Below, one piece after another: positions 30,262 to 40,408 of a stretch of DNA of 64,000 nucleotides (the first letter of the stretch is position 1; each line of letters opens with the position of its first letter). A program made the translations under genes and the position numbers. This DNA comes from Flagellimonas oceanensis (GTDB lineage: Bacteria > Bacteroidota > Bacteroidia > Flavobacteriales > Flavobacteriaceae). A model generated the notes under the pieces. That model saw only the letters and a program-made list of their open reading frames with translations, had not been told where the DNA came from and searched no databases. The stretch spans positions 39,413 to 103,412 of the forward strand of contig NZ_RZNA01000013.1 of assembly GCF_003992595.1 (NCBI RefSeq), read 5' to 3'.

Positions 30262-31502
30262 AACAATCCAATTACCTTAAAAATACTTTTTGCACCAAGA
30301 AATATGGCAAAAGCCACAATAGCGATTCCAAACACATTCTGAACCACGGAGTTTTTGTTATCGCCCATTACCGATTTCTTGTTCACCACCCACAGCAGCA
30401 ACAAGGCCATCACAGGAAGCAATATACCGTTGGCCATTTGTGCAAACTGTATCACTTGAATCGGTTTAATATCAAAAGAGAGAAACACTACGCCGCACAA
30501 AAGCACCATGGTCCAGATCATTTTAAATTTTTTGTTCTGCATGCCCCCTTCCCAACCAAAACAACTGCTGGCCACGTAAGCTCCAGCCAAAGGTGCCGTG
30601 ATGGCGGATGTGATTCCTGCTGCCAAAAGTCCTATTGCCATAAACAGGAACGCCAATTTACCAAATAAAGGCTCCAATGCCTTAGCCATGTCAAACGCAT
30701 TATTGATTTCCGAAATAGGTGCGGCAGAAGCGGTAATCAATATCGCCATGGAGACCAATCCTCCCAATCCAATGGAGATCATGGTGTCCCAATTCACTGC
30801 TTTTAAATCCCTTTTGGAGTTCCATTTTTCCTTGACCAAGGATGCGTGTAAAAACAGATTGTATGGGACTACTGTGGTTCCTACCAAGGCGATTACCGTC
30901 AACAGTCCATTTTCGGGCAACTTCGGAATAAACATTCCTTTCAATATCTCAACAATTGATGGTTGGGTAATAATGGCGCAAATCACAAAACTAACCCCCA
31001 TAATACCAACGAGACCAACGAAAATCTTCTCTAAAATCTTGTAGCTACTGAACCATAATAAGAGAAATATGATGCCTCCGATGATTGTGGGCAAAATAGG
31101 CCTTAATTGGGAGTGGGGCAATAATTGCTCGAGACCCAAGGTTGCTCCTCCGATATTTCCTGCTTCGTAGGCTGCATTGCCCACCAAAATAGCTCCCAAA
31201 ACTATGGCTATTACGACGTTTCTGACCCATGCGGTTTTAAGTTCGGTTCGAACCACATCCAAAAGCCCAGCTTGGGTCACAAGGCCAATTCTCCCCGCCA
31301 TGCCCTGTAGCACTATAGTTGCGATAATGGAGACCAACAAGGCCCAGATTAAAGTATAGCCGAATCGTGCCCCTGCCAAGGTACACATGGTAATGGTCCC
31401 AGGTCCTACAAAGGCTGCCGCAATTAATACCCCAGGTCCTATCTTTTTGAACATCGGTTCGTTGGTTTTTGATGGAATTAAATTAATAGGATAAATGGAC
31501 AA
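30258..31502 (-). CDS. Nramp-related membrane transporter without canonical metal ligands; candidate 5-oxoproline carrier
   Basis: The 414-residue protein has about 11 transmembrane segments and is recognisable as an Nramp (LeuT-fold) relative from GPGVLIAAAFVGPGTITM and VVPYNLFLHASLVKE. The metal-binding DPGN motif of TM1 is replaced by GPGT (residues 33-36). The TM6 M-P-H-N motif is V-P-Y-N (212-215), so Asp, Asn, Met and His are all changed. Canonical Mn/Fe transport is therefore unlikely. Because the gene overlaps pxpA by 4 bp and leads the 5-oxoprolinase operon, uptake of 5-oxoproline or a related compound is a reasonable inference. A start at an internal Met (31454) is also possible. 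Confidence 0.82.
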   Translation of the reverse strand: MSIYPINLIPSKTNEPMFKKIGPGVLIAAAFVGPGTITMCTLAGARFGYTLIWALLVSIIATIVLQGMAGRIGLVTQAGLLDVVRTELKTAWVRNVVIAIVLGAILVGNAAYEAGNIGGATLGLEQLLPHSQLRPILPTIIGGIIFLLLWFSSYKILEKIFVGLVGIMGVSFVICAIITQPSIVEILKGMFIPKLPENGLLTVIALVGTTVVPYNLFLHASLVKEKWNSKRDLKAVNWDTMISIGLGGLVSMAILITASAAPISEINNAFDMAKALEPLFGKLAFLFMAIGLLAAGITSAITAPLAGAYVASSCFGWEGGMQNKKFKMIWTMVLLCGVVFLSFDIKPIQVIQFAQMANGILLPVMALLLLWVVNKKSVMGDNKNSVVQNVFGIAIVAFAIFLGAKSIFKVIGLL

Positions 31503-31636
31503 AACATGCGTTTCATCCGAAAAAGTGAATTTCGTCTAAAAGTGGGATGCTGTACGTCGAATTTTTATACTATTTCAAAAATCTCAAAGTTATAATAGTC
31601 CCAAATCATACTTAGACCTTAAACCTAACAAAACTT

Positions 31637-32080
31637 ATGATATGTAAGGATTGCGGCAAAGACATTAACCCCCAACAGATTAAGGATTCGAAAGAATCTT
31701 TAGGTGTAGCGCTTTGCGAACGACATACACGCCTCATCAAAAAAGTGATACTGGACAACAACACTCCGATTGAAGCCATCCATTTATTTTATGCATTAAA
31801 AGAAGCTGGTGTTCATCCCATGCTGGAATGGTGGGATGGAAAAAAATCCGTTGATATTGCCATTTCCCGTGTCAAACTCAATATCGAGATTGACAAGAAC
31901 GATAACATGATTACCCACGAACAAGCTATAAATGACTTGGAAGAGGCCATGCATTCCTTTAAAAATGGCTTTACCACCATCAGGATTCCACATTTGGCCA
32001 TTAAATATTACTTGGATGAAACCGTGGAAAATGTATTGGGTATCATTTCTGGTTTAAAAGCGAACATCAAGGCAATTTAG
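31637..32080 (+). CDS. hypothetical protein with N-terminal zinc-finger-like motif
   Basis: The 147-residue protein opens with MICKDCGKDI and a second Cys-His pair in ALCERHTR, a possible zinc site (CxxC…CxxH). The rest is alpha/beta (HLFYALKEAGVHPMLEWWDGKKSVDIAI…) and resembles a DNA- or nuclease-like fold such as a VRR/DUF559-type core (the DIAI…LNIEID pattern), but I cannot confirm that. It stands alone. Its stop overlaps the stop of the convergent cupin-like gene by 4 bp. Confidence 0.6.
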   Translation: MICKDCGKDINPQQIKDSKESLGVALCERHTRLIKKVILDNNTPIEAIHLFYALKEAGVHPMLEWWDGKKSVDIAISRVKLNIEIDKNDNMITHEQAINDLEEAMHSFKNGFTTIRIPHLAIKYYLDETVENVLGIISGLKANIKAI

Positions 32081-32487
32081 TTACAGAACTGAACACTGCT
32101 CTTCATTTTGGTCTCTTTATATTCCAAAATATTGATGACGACAGGTTTTTGACCGATATTCTCCAAATCGTTGACATAGTTTTTGCCCCGATTTTCAAAA
32201 TATTCGGTATCACCTTGATTCAACTTGACCATATCGATTTTACCGTTCCCGTATCGAGTTATCAATAAGCCTCCAGTTGTGCAGACCCAAGCATAATTGG
32301 TATTGTGCTTTCTGAAATTGAGTCGTTCTCCTGGAAGAAGATGAAGGTCCCAGAGTTTGACACTCTCATCTTCAAAAACCAATCTATTGCTCAACGATTC
32401 CTTAATGTTTTGATGTAGCAACTCATCAATTTTCTCCTGCTCCCAAGGGTCAAAATGGCCTGTTGGGTTCAACTCCACAAATTGCAT
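32077..32487 (-). CDS. cupin-like hypothetical protein
   Basis: This 136-residue protein is predicted as a single beta-barrel of the cupin type from the strand pattern VKLWDLHLLPGERLNFRKHN, LLITRYGNGKID and GDTEYFENRG. The usual metal histidines of the cupin motif are not clearly complete. It lacks a signal peptide. It is convergent with the preceding gene and its function is unknown. Confidence 0.6.
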   Translation of the reverse strand: MQFVELNPTGHFDPWEQEKIDELLHQNIKESLSNRLVFEDESVKLWDLHLLPGERLNFRKHNTNYAWVCTTGGLLITRYGNGKIDMVKLNQGDTEYFENRGKNYVNDLENIGQKPVVINILEYKETKMKSSVQFCN

Positions 32488-32647
32488 GTTCTCTAGTTTT
32501 CTGTAAATCCCGCAAATTTAAGTCGCAAAATTCTATATTACAGCGGGTTACGAAACATTTAACGAATTCCTTGTGAATCCTACCACTTAAGACTGCTTAA
32601 TTGCTAAATTGTTCAATAAAAGCGTGTTAAACTACTTTAAATCCTAT

Positions 32648-33238
32648 TTAGCCCAACCAACCCTCGCAATCCAAACTACGGTACTGGATAGCTTCGGAAA
32701 TATGATTTTCCACCACCGCTTCGGATTGTTCCAAATCGGCAATGGTCCGTGACACCTTTAAGATACGGTCATAGGCACGTGCCGAAAGATTCAAAACGCT
32801 GCATTGCTTCATTAGCATTTTCTTTGGGAAGAATAAACCTTTCGAAACCTTCTTCCTGTGCTTTTATGGCAATAGGCAAAGCTCCTTTAATGGGCTGTAG
32901 GCTGCCATCAAGGAAAGCTCTCCCATAATCAAATATTTTTCGATATTATCTGAACGAATCTGGTAAGATGCGGTCAATATCACTATGGCCAAGGTTAGGT
33001 CGTAGGCAGACCCTTCCTTTCTCAAATCGGCAGGTGCCATGTTGATCGTTATTTTCTTCCCTGGAATTCGATATCCGTTGTTCTGTAGTGCAGCGGCAAT
33101 GCGATAGTTGCTTTCTTTGATGGCATTATCGGGCGAACCCACCAAATGATAGCCTATTCCTTTATCTACGTTGACTTCAACAACAATAGTGGTGGCTTCA
33201 ATACCAAAAACAGCACTTCCGTAAACTTTTATGAGCAT
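32648..33238 (-). pseudogene. comM: comM/yifB (Mg-chelatase-like ATPase) remnant with frameshift and large internal deletion
   Basis: The intact family protein is about 510 residues. Here residues 1-115 (MLIKVYGSAVFGIE…, DLTLAIVIL) are intact to GELSL. A lost base near 32917 shifts the frame, and the expected [18 protein letters not shown] continues in the next frame to PKENA. The sequence then jumps, near 32815, straight to the C-terminal end ([25 protein letters not shown]) and stops at 32648. The whole AAA+ core with its Walker motifs is missing, so no active branch-migration helicase for natural transformation is made here. Confidence 0.88.
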
Positions 33239-33323
33239 AAGGGTTTTCTAATTGAAAAAGACTGAAAAAATAGCCAATCCCTATACAAAAAAGATTCCCC
33301 TATTGACGAATGCCCCTTTTGAG

Positions 33324-35711
33324 TTAACGGAAGATTAAAATGGATTCGGCGGTTTCCTCTATTTCCTGCTTGTTCATCATCATTTTACGAAACTCGCCCT
33401 TGACATACATTTGGGCTTGATCGTCATAATGCTTGCTTAACGGATTCCCAGATTGACCTGTGGGCAATATACTGATACTGTTCTCCACATCGGAAAAGTC
33501 GATGACTCTTCGTGTTGATGGACCGGAGTTTACTTTATAAAAACCTGTGCTATCATATGGAAAAGCAAGGTTGTTGATAACCTCTCGAGTTCCTTCCACA
33601 GGAAACGGGCCCACATTAAAATACTCCCGGAGCGATGCCACCTGACCGAATGGGTGCTCGTGCTCCAAGGTATGTACTTTGTCCCAAGTCCATTGGCTCG
33701 TGTCCTCGCCAAAATCCTTGACCAAAGATTCCCAAGTTTGGGCAAAGGACATCATCACGATATCCTCTCTGGTTTCGACCACATCAGGCGTATTGATGTT
33801 ATCCCACCATATTCCGCTCTTCATTCTTGAACCCCATGCAATCTGCCTCTTGAACAAATGTGTGGACAAGAATTGCTTGAACATCTCTGGCCCCAATTCG
33901 TCTTCCATCGTATTCTTTACCATATAATAAAGGGTTCTATGGTAAATTACTGGACTTGTTGAATTGAGTTTGTATTCCCCATTCCAATTCTTTAGCGAAT
34001 CCAAAAGCACCAATTGCTCACTATTTAAATGGGTAACATCAAATAATTTAATCAACTCCGTAACCACTTCTGTATTGACTGGGGAGGTAACATCCAATAT
34101 CATTTCGGATATGGATTCCTTATCCCAGTCATCCTTGGCATCCAGTAAAGAAACTATGCGCTTTGCCCTATTCTCTGGCAAATAATAGCCAGGGTACAAC
34201 ATTCCCGCAATGGAATCGGGCTGGTTGTTGGCCGAATACACATAGTTCCAAGGTGGGTTCTCTGCCATGGGATTTTCCGAGAAATCCAGATAACGTAATG
34301 GTTCTTCGTTCCCTGATGCTCCATCCAGAATAAATTTAGTGGATAGACTATCGGGCATTTCATATAATTTTGCCGTGGCCCACCATGCGACGTTTCCTTG
34401 GGCATCGCCATACATGACATTGAGTCCTGGTGCATGAATATTGGGCAAGGCACTTTTAAACTCTTCCATACCTGATGCATGGCTCATACGATACAGGGCA
34501 TGCATGACCATATTCTTGGGCTTGGTATAGATCCAAGACATGGCAACGGGTCGTTCGCCCGATATTTGATCGGCAATGTTGTTTAAAACAGGGCCATGGT
34601 GTGTTTTCTTGTAGGTAAACGTAACATCCTTACCATCTTTTACTTTGATGGTTTTATTGACGAATTCATAATCCTTCCAGCCATCAATGGTTTTGTATTG
34701 GGTACTGTCAGATGGATTGGTTTCCTCATAGTAAAAATCAATATCATCATTTTCGAACATCGTGAGGCCATAGGCCAAATTCCTGTCATGTCCCAGTAAA
34801 GGAAAAGGCACTCCCGCAAGATGGTAACCGTATTTCTCATAGGTGGGAGTATTAACATGAGCTTCATACCATACCGATGGTTGTGCAAAACCAATATGTG
34901 GATCGTTGGCAAATATTACTTTTCCGTTTTTTGTTTTCAGTGGTGCCACTACCCAGCTATTACTCCCTTCGAACTGCGGAATGGGAAGTCCTTTAAGAGC
35001 TGAAGTAACACTAGCGGCAATGTTGGTACCCAAAGTATCCGCTCGTTCCCCCTTGAAGTTTTTAATCCATACGGTGGAGGTATCAGAACTTATGGTCAGG
35101 TCACTTATATATTCTTCTCCCAGTTTATCCCGCATACTCGTTAACAATGGATCTGTTTTATGGGCCATGGCAAAACTGAAGGCCATATAACCAACGGCAT
35201 TGTAAACATCTTCAATGGTAAAAGGTTCCTTGTCAATACCGGTCAAATAAAATTCAATGGGTGTTGGTCCTTGTTTGATGAACTCGTTAATACCATCTAG
35301 ATATGCTTGAGAAAGTACAATGGTTTCGCTTTGGTCATCAAGATGGGATATGGTTTCTTTGGTATGGTCATCGATACCCAATGAAAGGAAAAACTTGTCC
35401 GTTTTGACCATGTCCTCTCCAAAAACCTCTGAAAGTCTTCCTTTCGCCACCCTTCGCAGGAGTTCCATCTGCCATAACCTGTCCTGAGCATGTACATAAC
35501 CCAATGCCTTTATAGCGTCGGTTTCATTTTGGGCATAAATGTGAGGAATCCCGTAAGAATCAAAGTATGTAGTGACTTCATTTTGGATTCCGGGCAAAGA
35601 TTTTTTGCCACTGTAATCAGGTTTGAGACTATTTATAAAGATAGCAATGCCTATAACTACAAGTAAAAGCAATCCTGCAAATGCAAGGAGAATCTTTTTA
35701 TACTTTTTCAC
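33324..35711 (-). CDS. penicillin acylase family protein
   Basis: The 795-residue protein is an Ntn-hydrolase of the penicillin/cephalosporin/AHL acylase family. An N-terminal membrane anchor or signal (residues 7-27) leads to an alpha chain. The self-cleavage point is FEG|SNSWVVAP, placing the nucleophilic Ser at residue 250, and the beta chain follows. FANDPHIGFAQPSVWYE is characteristic of the beta chain. Substrates of relatives include aminoacyl amides, quorum-sensing lactones and beta-lactam side chains. The substrate here cannot be told. It is a lone gene. Confidence 0.9.
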   Translation of the reverse strand: MKKYKKILLAFAGLLLLVVIGIAIFINSLKPDYSGKKSLPGIQNEVTTYFDSYGIPHIYAQNETDAIKALGYVHAQDRLWQMELLRRVAKGRLSEVFGEDMVKTDKFFLSLGIDDHTKETISHLDDQSETIVLSQAYLDGINEFIKQGPTPIEFYLTGIDKEPFTIEDVYNAVGYMAFSFAMAHKTDPLLTSMRDKLGEEYISDLTISSDTSTVWIKNFKGERADTLGTNIAASVTSALKGLPIPQFEGSNSWVVAPLKTKNGKVIFANDPHIGFAQPSVWYEAHVNTPTYEKYGYHLAGVPFPLLGHDRNLAYGLTMFENDDIDFYYEETNPSDSTQYKTIDGWKDYEFVNKTIKVKDGKDVTFTYKKTHHGPVLNNIADQISGERPVAMSWIYTKPKNMVMHALYRMSHASGMEEFKSALPNIHAPGLNVMYGDAQGNVAWWATAKLYEMPDSLSTKFILDGASGNEEPLRYLDFSENPMAENPPWNYVYSANNQPDSIAGMLYPGYYLPENRAKRIVSLLDAKDDWDKESISEMILDVTSPVNTEVVTELIKLFDVTHLNSEQLVLLDSLKNWNGEYKLNSTSPVIYHRTLYYMVKNTMEDELGPEMFKQFLSTHLFKRQIAWGSRMKSGIWWDNINTPDVVETREDIVMMSFAQTWESLVKDFGEDTSQWTWDKVHTLEHEHPFGQVASLREYFNVGPFPVEGTREVINNLAFPYDSTGFYKVNSGPSTRRVIDFSDVENSISILPTGQSGNPLSKHYDDQAQMYVKGEFRKMMMNKQEIEETAESILIFR

Positions 35712-35796
35712 GAAGATGATGGGTTAGGTCAATTAGTCCATCCTAAGGTATAACTATTTTTTTGGATGATTAAACAAAATCATTGACAAATATCAA

Positions 35797-37776
35797 CTAT
35801 TTGTTCATGGAAAGATGGTGTTTTTCCAATCCTGATTTCAACCATTGCTCATACGTTTCAACATCAACATATTGCACGGCTTGGTTAAGAATTTCCAAGT
35901 TCGGGGACAGCAATACATAGTATGGTTGTGATGCAGCGTTGAAATTGATGGTCTGGAATGTCCCCCATTTTTGACCAATGGTCTCAATGGATTTCACGCG
36001 ACCTGAATCGTATTTAAAATCGAATTGCTCGGATTCAGGAAGTTCCTTCCTATCATCAACATAGAGCGAAATCAGTACATAATCCTCTTTGAGGATAGGG
36101 TACACTTTGGAATCGCTCCAAACGTTCTCTTCCATTTTTCTGCAGTTAACACAGGCCCAACCTGTAAAATCGAGCAGAATGGGTTTGTTCACTTCTTGAG
36201 CGTAGGCCACACCTTCTCCAAAGTCCTTGTAACAATCCAATCCCAATGGGCAATTGCTCTCTGTTTCCACTACGCTGTAAAAACTTGGCGGAGGAAAACC
36301 ACTCAACAGCTTTAGGTTACTGACATTGAACAGCCCAAGGACCAAATACACTGTAAAAGCAAAGCTCAACAGGCCTACCAACTTTCTGGCGGGTGATAAA
36401 TTTTTCTTAGGTCCGTCGTGTGGAAACCTGAATATTCCAAAAAGGTAAAGTGTCATCAAAATAAAGAGCACCACCCAAATACCAACAAAAATCTCTCGTT
36501 TGAAAATACCCCAGTTACCTACCAAATCCGCATTTGACAAGAATTTGAAGGCCAAGGCCAATTCCAAGAAACCTAGCACTACTTTCACGGTGGTCATCCA
36601 ACCTCCGGACTTGGGCAAAGAGTTCAACCAAGCTGGGAACATGGCGAACAAGGCAAATGGCAAGGCCAAGGCCAAACCAAAACCGACCATTCCAGAAGTC
36701 AAATTGGTAGCTACGTTACCTTCTGCCAATGTGGTACTTCCCAAAAGCCCACCCAAAATAGGGCCCGTACAAGAGAAAGACACAATGGCCAGGGTCAACG
36801 CCATAAAAAAGATTCCAAGCCCCCCTCCTACTTTGGACGAGGCGGAATCCATCTTATTGGCCCAAGAGCTGGGCAGCGTCAATTCGTAGTACCCAAAGAA
36901 CGAAAAGGCAAAGAATACAAAAATGACGAAGAAGAACACATTCAGCCAAATGTTGGTGGCTATGGTGTTCAATATCTGTGAGTCCACCGAGTTGAACAAA
37001 TGGAACGGTAAACTCAACAAGAAATAAATCAACACAATAAAGAATCCGTAGAGCAATGCATTACCAACCCCTTTCGATTTATTTTGTGTTTGTTTGGTGA
37101 AAAACGAAACGGTCAAAGGAATCATCGGAAAGACACAAGGAGTCAATAAGGCAATCAATCCCCCAATAAAACCCAGTCCAAAAATAACCCATAGATTGGA
37201 TTTTCCTTCTGAATCGGTTACACCATCCTGGTTGAGGAGTTGTTTGTTCTTTAAATCGACTTTAAGCGATTCCCCCAGTGCTACACTTCGTTCATCCAGA
37301 GCTGCTTCTTCGGCGGCAAAACCGCTTCCATCCAACGAAATTTGGAAATATTCATCCACAGGAAGACAAACCTCCTTACAGATCTGATAAAAAAGGTTAA
37401 CCGAAATCTGGTTGACCTCTGGATCCAATAATTTAATTTTCTGAGTGAAAATGGCCTCTCCTTTAAAGAAAGTCTCCTCCACCTCAAAGATATCGCTGTA
37501 CTCTTTTATGGTTTCGCTCTCCTCTGTTTTCCCGACGAGCTCATAATCCTCCCCTGCTTTTTCAAAGGTAAATTCGCTGGGCAGGGACCCCCCTTCAGCG
37601 GTGTATTGTGAATACACATGCCATCCGTCCATAATTTTGCCCTTGAACACCAATTCGTATTCGGTATCGGACAATTTATGTACTTCGTGACTCCAAACTG
37701 CTGGGTTTTCATCCGTTTGGGCGAATGTGATTAGATTAATGAAGAATAATCCTAAAAAGAGTACCAATAATCTCAT
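35797..37776 (-). CDS. dsbD: DsbD-family thiol:disulfide interchange protein with C-terminal thioredoxin domain
   Basis: The 659-residue protein has a signal peptide, an N-terminal DsbD-alpha/DUF255-like periplasmic domain (about residues 20-150, with CKEVC cysteines), and an eight-helix electron-transfer core. The core cysteines are in LLTPCVFPMIPL and SFSCTGPILGG. A thioredoxin-like domain at the end has the active site CVNC at 542-545. It carries reducing power from cytoplasmic thioredoxin across the inner membrane. Its start overlaps the tilS stop region by 4 bp. Confidence 0.9.
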   Translation of the reverse strand: MRLLVLFLGLFFINLITFAQTDENPAVWSHEVHKLSDTEYELVFKGKIMDGWHVYSQYTAEGGSLPSEFTFEKAGEDYELVGKTEESETIKEYSDIFEVEETFFKGEAIFTQKIKLLDPEVNQISVNLFYQICKEVCLPVDEYFQISLDGSGFAAEEAALDERSVALGESLKVDLKNKQLLNQDGVTDSEGKSNLWVIFGLGFIGGLIALLTPCVFPMIPLTVSFFTKQTQNKSKGVGNALLYGFFIVLIYFLLSLPFHLFNSVDSQILNTIATNIWLNVFFFVIFVFFAFSFFGYYELTLPSSWANKMDSASSKVGGGLGIFFMALTLAIVSFSCTGPILGGLLGSTTLAEGNVATNLTSGMVGFGLALALPFALFAMFPAWLNSLPKSGGWMTTVKVVLGFLELALAFKFLSNADLVGNWGIFKREIFVGIWVVLFILMTLYLFGIFRFPHDGPKKNLSPARKLVGLLSFAFTVYLVLGLFNVSNLKLLSGFPPPSFYSVVETESNCPLGLDCYKDFGEGVAYAQEVNKPILLDFTGWACVNCRKMEENVWSDSKVYPILKEDYVLISLYVDDRKELPESEQFDFKYDSGRVKSIETIGQKWGTFQTINFNAASQPYYVLLSPNLEILNQAVQYVDVETYEQWLKSGLEKHHLSMNK

Positions 37777-39080
37777 GTAAGCTGTGTAATCTTAAGTATT
37801 TGCTTGGTCGATCCCTCGACCTTGAATCGTTCGTCGGCCCTTTTTCCCACAACCCAAACAATCTCGTTGTCCGAGCAGAGTAGCCATTGTTTTTCTTTGG
37901 ACAGCACATCCAACTTCTCGTCTTTGAAGAATTTGGACAACTTTTTTTTGCCTTGCATCCCAAAGGGATAAAAATAGTCGCCTTTTTCCCAATTCCTTAA
38001 CACTAACGGAAAGTTTAACTTTTCCTTATCCAAAAATACGACATTTTTACCCTGTTTATCAAGGGTTTCTACCTCTTCCATTTTTAATTGAACAGGCAAT
38101 TCGGACGTGTCTACATCTAAAAAGACAGTATAGGTCTCATTGACCCTATTTTTTATTTCAGAAAGTATAAGGCAATCCCTATCCTTGAGCAACTGATGGG
38201 TTTGGGAAAACAGCTGTTTACCGCTCATGGCCGTCAAAAGGTTTTTCACATCATTCCATTCCGTAAACCCATAATCCTTGAACAATCCGTAGAGATAGGA
38301 CTCCAAAGGTTGAAGTTTTTGGAGTTCAACTATTTGTATTTTGATGACACCTTCGCTTTGCTCAAACAATTTGTTTTTTAAATCATCCAAATAACTGTTG
38401 ACCAAATCCTTGGTTTGCTGTAAATGATGTTGTGTATTGCCAAAATTCTGCAAAAAGGTTGGGTGCAATTCCTTTAACTTGGGGACAATCTCGTGACGAA
38501 TCTTATTTCGAAGGTATTTGGTGCTGGCGTTACTACTATCTTCCCGCCACTCCATCTTATTGGATTGGGCATACTCCAGAATTTCCTCTTGTGAAAATGG
38601 CAATAAGGGGCGCACTACTTTTTCATTCACTTCGGGAATACCAGAAAGTCCATCAATTCCTGTTCCACGGGATAAATTAATCAGAAAGGTTTCCAAACTG
38701 TCACCTGCATGGTGGGCCGTGAGCACATAATCAAAATCTTTGGTTTGTAAAAGTTCATCAAACCATTGATAGCGTAGTTCCCTAGCTGCCATTTGCACGG
38801 ACAACCGGTGTTTCCCCGCATACTGTTCGGTTTTGAATTGTTCCACAAAGACCTTTATTCCTAGCTTCGTGGCCATCTCACGCACAAATATCTCATCCCC
38901 ATCACTTTCTTCGTCTCTAAGGTTGAAGTTGCAATGGGCGAGGGATACATCCAGTTCCGTATCAGCAGATAAATGGGTAAGCACAACACTATCCATTCCT
39001 CCACTACAGGCCAGAAGGAGCCGCTTCCCCTTCAAAAAGGGCATCTTGCTGTTTATGTGCTGTTTGAACTTTGGAAACAT
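37773..39080 (-). CDS. tilS: tRNA(Ile)-lysidine synthetase
   Basis: TilS converts C34 of the CAU-anticodon tRNA-Ile to lysidine with ATP and lysine, so that AUA is read as Ile. The 435-residue protein has the PP-loop SGGMDS at residues 26-31, the DFDYVLTAHHAGDSLETFLINL segment region and a C-terminal TilS substrate domain. The length is typical. It is 23 bp from the pabB-like gene upstream and overlaps dsbD by 4 bp downstream. Confidence 0.95.
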   Translation of the reverse strand: MFPKFKQHINSKMPFLKGKRLLLACSGGMDSVVLTHLSADTELDVSLAHCNFNLRDEESDGDEIFVREMATKLGIKVFVEQFKTEQYAGKHRLSVQMAARELRYQWFDELLQTKDFDYVLTAHHAGDSLETFLINLSRGTGIDGLSGIPEVNEKVVRPLLPFSQEEILEYAQSNKMEWREDSSNASTKYLRNKIRHEIVPKLKELHPTFLQNFGNTQHHLQQTKDLVNSYLDDLKNKLFEQSEGVIKIQIVELQKLQPLESYLYGLFKDYGFTEWNDVKNLLTAMSGKQLFSQTHQLLKDRDCLILSEIKNRVNETYTVFLDVDTSELPVQLKMEEVETLDKQGKNVVFLDKEKLNFPLVLRNWEKGDYFYPFGMQGKKKLSKFFKDEKLDVLSKEKQWLLCSDNEIVWVVGKRADERFKVEGSTKQILKITQLT

Positions 39081-39103
39081 GTCCGCGAATTTACAAATAA
39101 ACC

Positions 39104-40387
39104 TTAGCCTTCCTCCAAAACTGTTCGCATAGCTTTAGCCTTGAGCAAACATTCCGCATATTCCTGTTCAGGGTCAGATTTTGAAGTAATGGCACTGCCT
39201 ACGGAAAAGGAAACATATTTTTTGGAGGCATTGTACAGAATACTTCGAATAACCACGTTGAAATCAAAATCGCCAGCTGGAGTAAAATACCCGACCGCTC
39301 CGCTGTAGAGACCACGCTTGGTCTCTTCCAAGTCTTCGATAATGTTCATTGCTGAAATCTTTGGAGCACCCGTCATACTGCCCATCGGAAAGGTTTCTTT
39401 GATCAATTCCAAGGGACTTTTGTCTAGCGGCACTCTTGAAATTATCGTTGAGATCAATTGATGTACTTGCTTAAAGGTGTATGGTTTACAAAGCTCCTCA
39501 ACCGCAATGGAACCTTTTAATGCACTTTTGGATAAGTCGTTACGCACCAAATCCGTGATCATGATGTTTTCCGAGCGTTCTTTTGGGTCTTGAGACAGTG
39601 TTTTTTTGATTTTTTCATCCTCCAATTCATCTGTTCCCCGTCGTGCCGTGCCTTTTATGGGTTGGGAGATTACTTTCTGAGCTATTTTTTTAATATACCG
39701 TTCGGGCGATGCGCACAATAAGTAGTTGTCTTCCAGCTTTGCAAAAGCCGCAAAAGGTGGTTCCGATATAGCGTTCAGTTTCCGATAAGTGGTCCATGGA
39801 TCAATATCAACTTTCTCTGCATAAAACTCTTGGCAAAAATTGGCCTCATAAATGTCTCCCTTATAAATATGTTCGAGAAAACGGTTGGCTTTGTCAAAAT
39901 AGTCATCTTTATGGATGCGCATTTTTATCTTGATGGAATCGCTCGACTTGATGGATGACCCCTTGTGCTGGCCATTGATGATTTCCTCATAATCAGCTTC
40001 AATTTCATCGGTAAAAGCTTCTAAATAGTTAAAGTGAAGGTGGCCATTGACAAGAATGATCAATTTATTGGGTTGAAAAAACTGAATGGTAGGAAAGTTC
40101 AAAGCATCCGCATTATGGGAAAACAGATTTTCCAGTTCATTTTTAAAATCATAGGAAAAATAACCGAACAACCAATCTTTTTCATTGTCCAAAAATATGC
40201 TCAACCCTTCTGCTGTTTGTAGTCGTTGTGATACTCCAACAGCTAAACAGGCTTCAAAACTGGAATAGGCGTCTTGGTGCGAATTGCTATCCAACCAAAC
40301 TAGGTCGTCAAAACCTCTGGACCACTCAAACAGGGCCTTTTTACTTTGTAAAAGGGAATCAATCTTAAAAGAACGTTGTGTTCGCAA
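39104..40387 (-). CDS. pabB: aminodeoxychorismate synthase component I-like protein
   Basis: This chorismate-binding enzyme family includes PabB, TrpE and MenF. The 427-residue chain has the catalytic ASPERYIK and PIKGTARRG segments, ENIMITDLVRNDL and the C-terminal GSMTGAPKISAM signature. It is shorter than TrpE and lacks its regulatory extension. In Bacteroidota this size and context fit PabB (4-amino-4-deoxychorismate, for folate), but the call rests on family resemblance. It begins the tilS-dsbD transcript. Confidence 0.85.
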   Translation of the reverse strand: MRTQRSFKIDSLLQSKKALFEWSRGFDDLVWLDSNSHQDAYSSFEACLAVGVSQRLQTAEGLSIFLDNEKDWLFGYFSYDFKNELENLFSHNADALNFPTIQFFQPNKLIILVNGHLHFNYLEAFTDEIEADYEEIINGQHKGSSIKSSDSIKIKMRIHKDDYFDKANRFLEHIYKGDIYEANFCQEFYAEKVDIDPWTTYRKLNAISEPPFAAFAKLEDNYLLCASPERYIKKIAQKVISQPIKGTARRGTDELEDEKIKKTLSQDPKERSENIMITDLVRNDLSKSALKGSIAVEELCKPYTFKQVHQLISTIISRVPLDKSPLELIKETFPMGSMTGAPKISAMNIIEDLEETKRGLYSGAVGYFTPAGDFDFNVVIRSILYNASKKYVSFSVGSAITSKSDPEQEYAECLLKAKAMRTVLEEG

Positions 40388-40408
40388 TACGTAAGTTTCT
40401 ATGATTTG

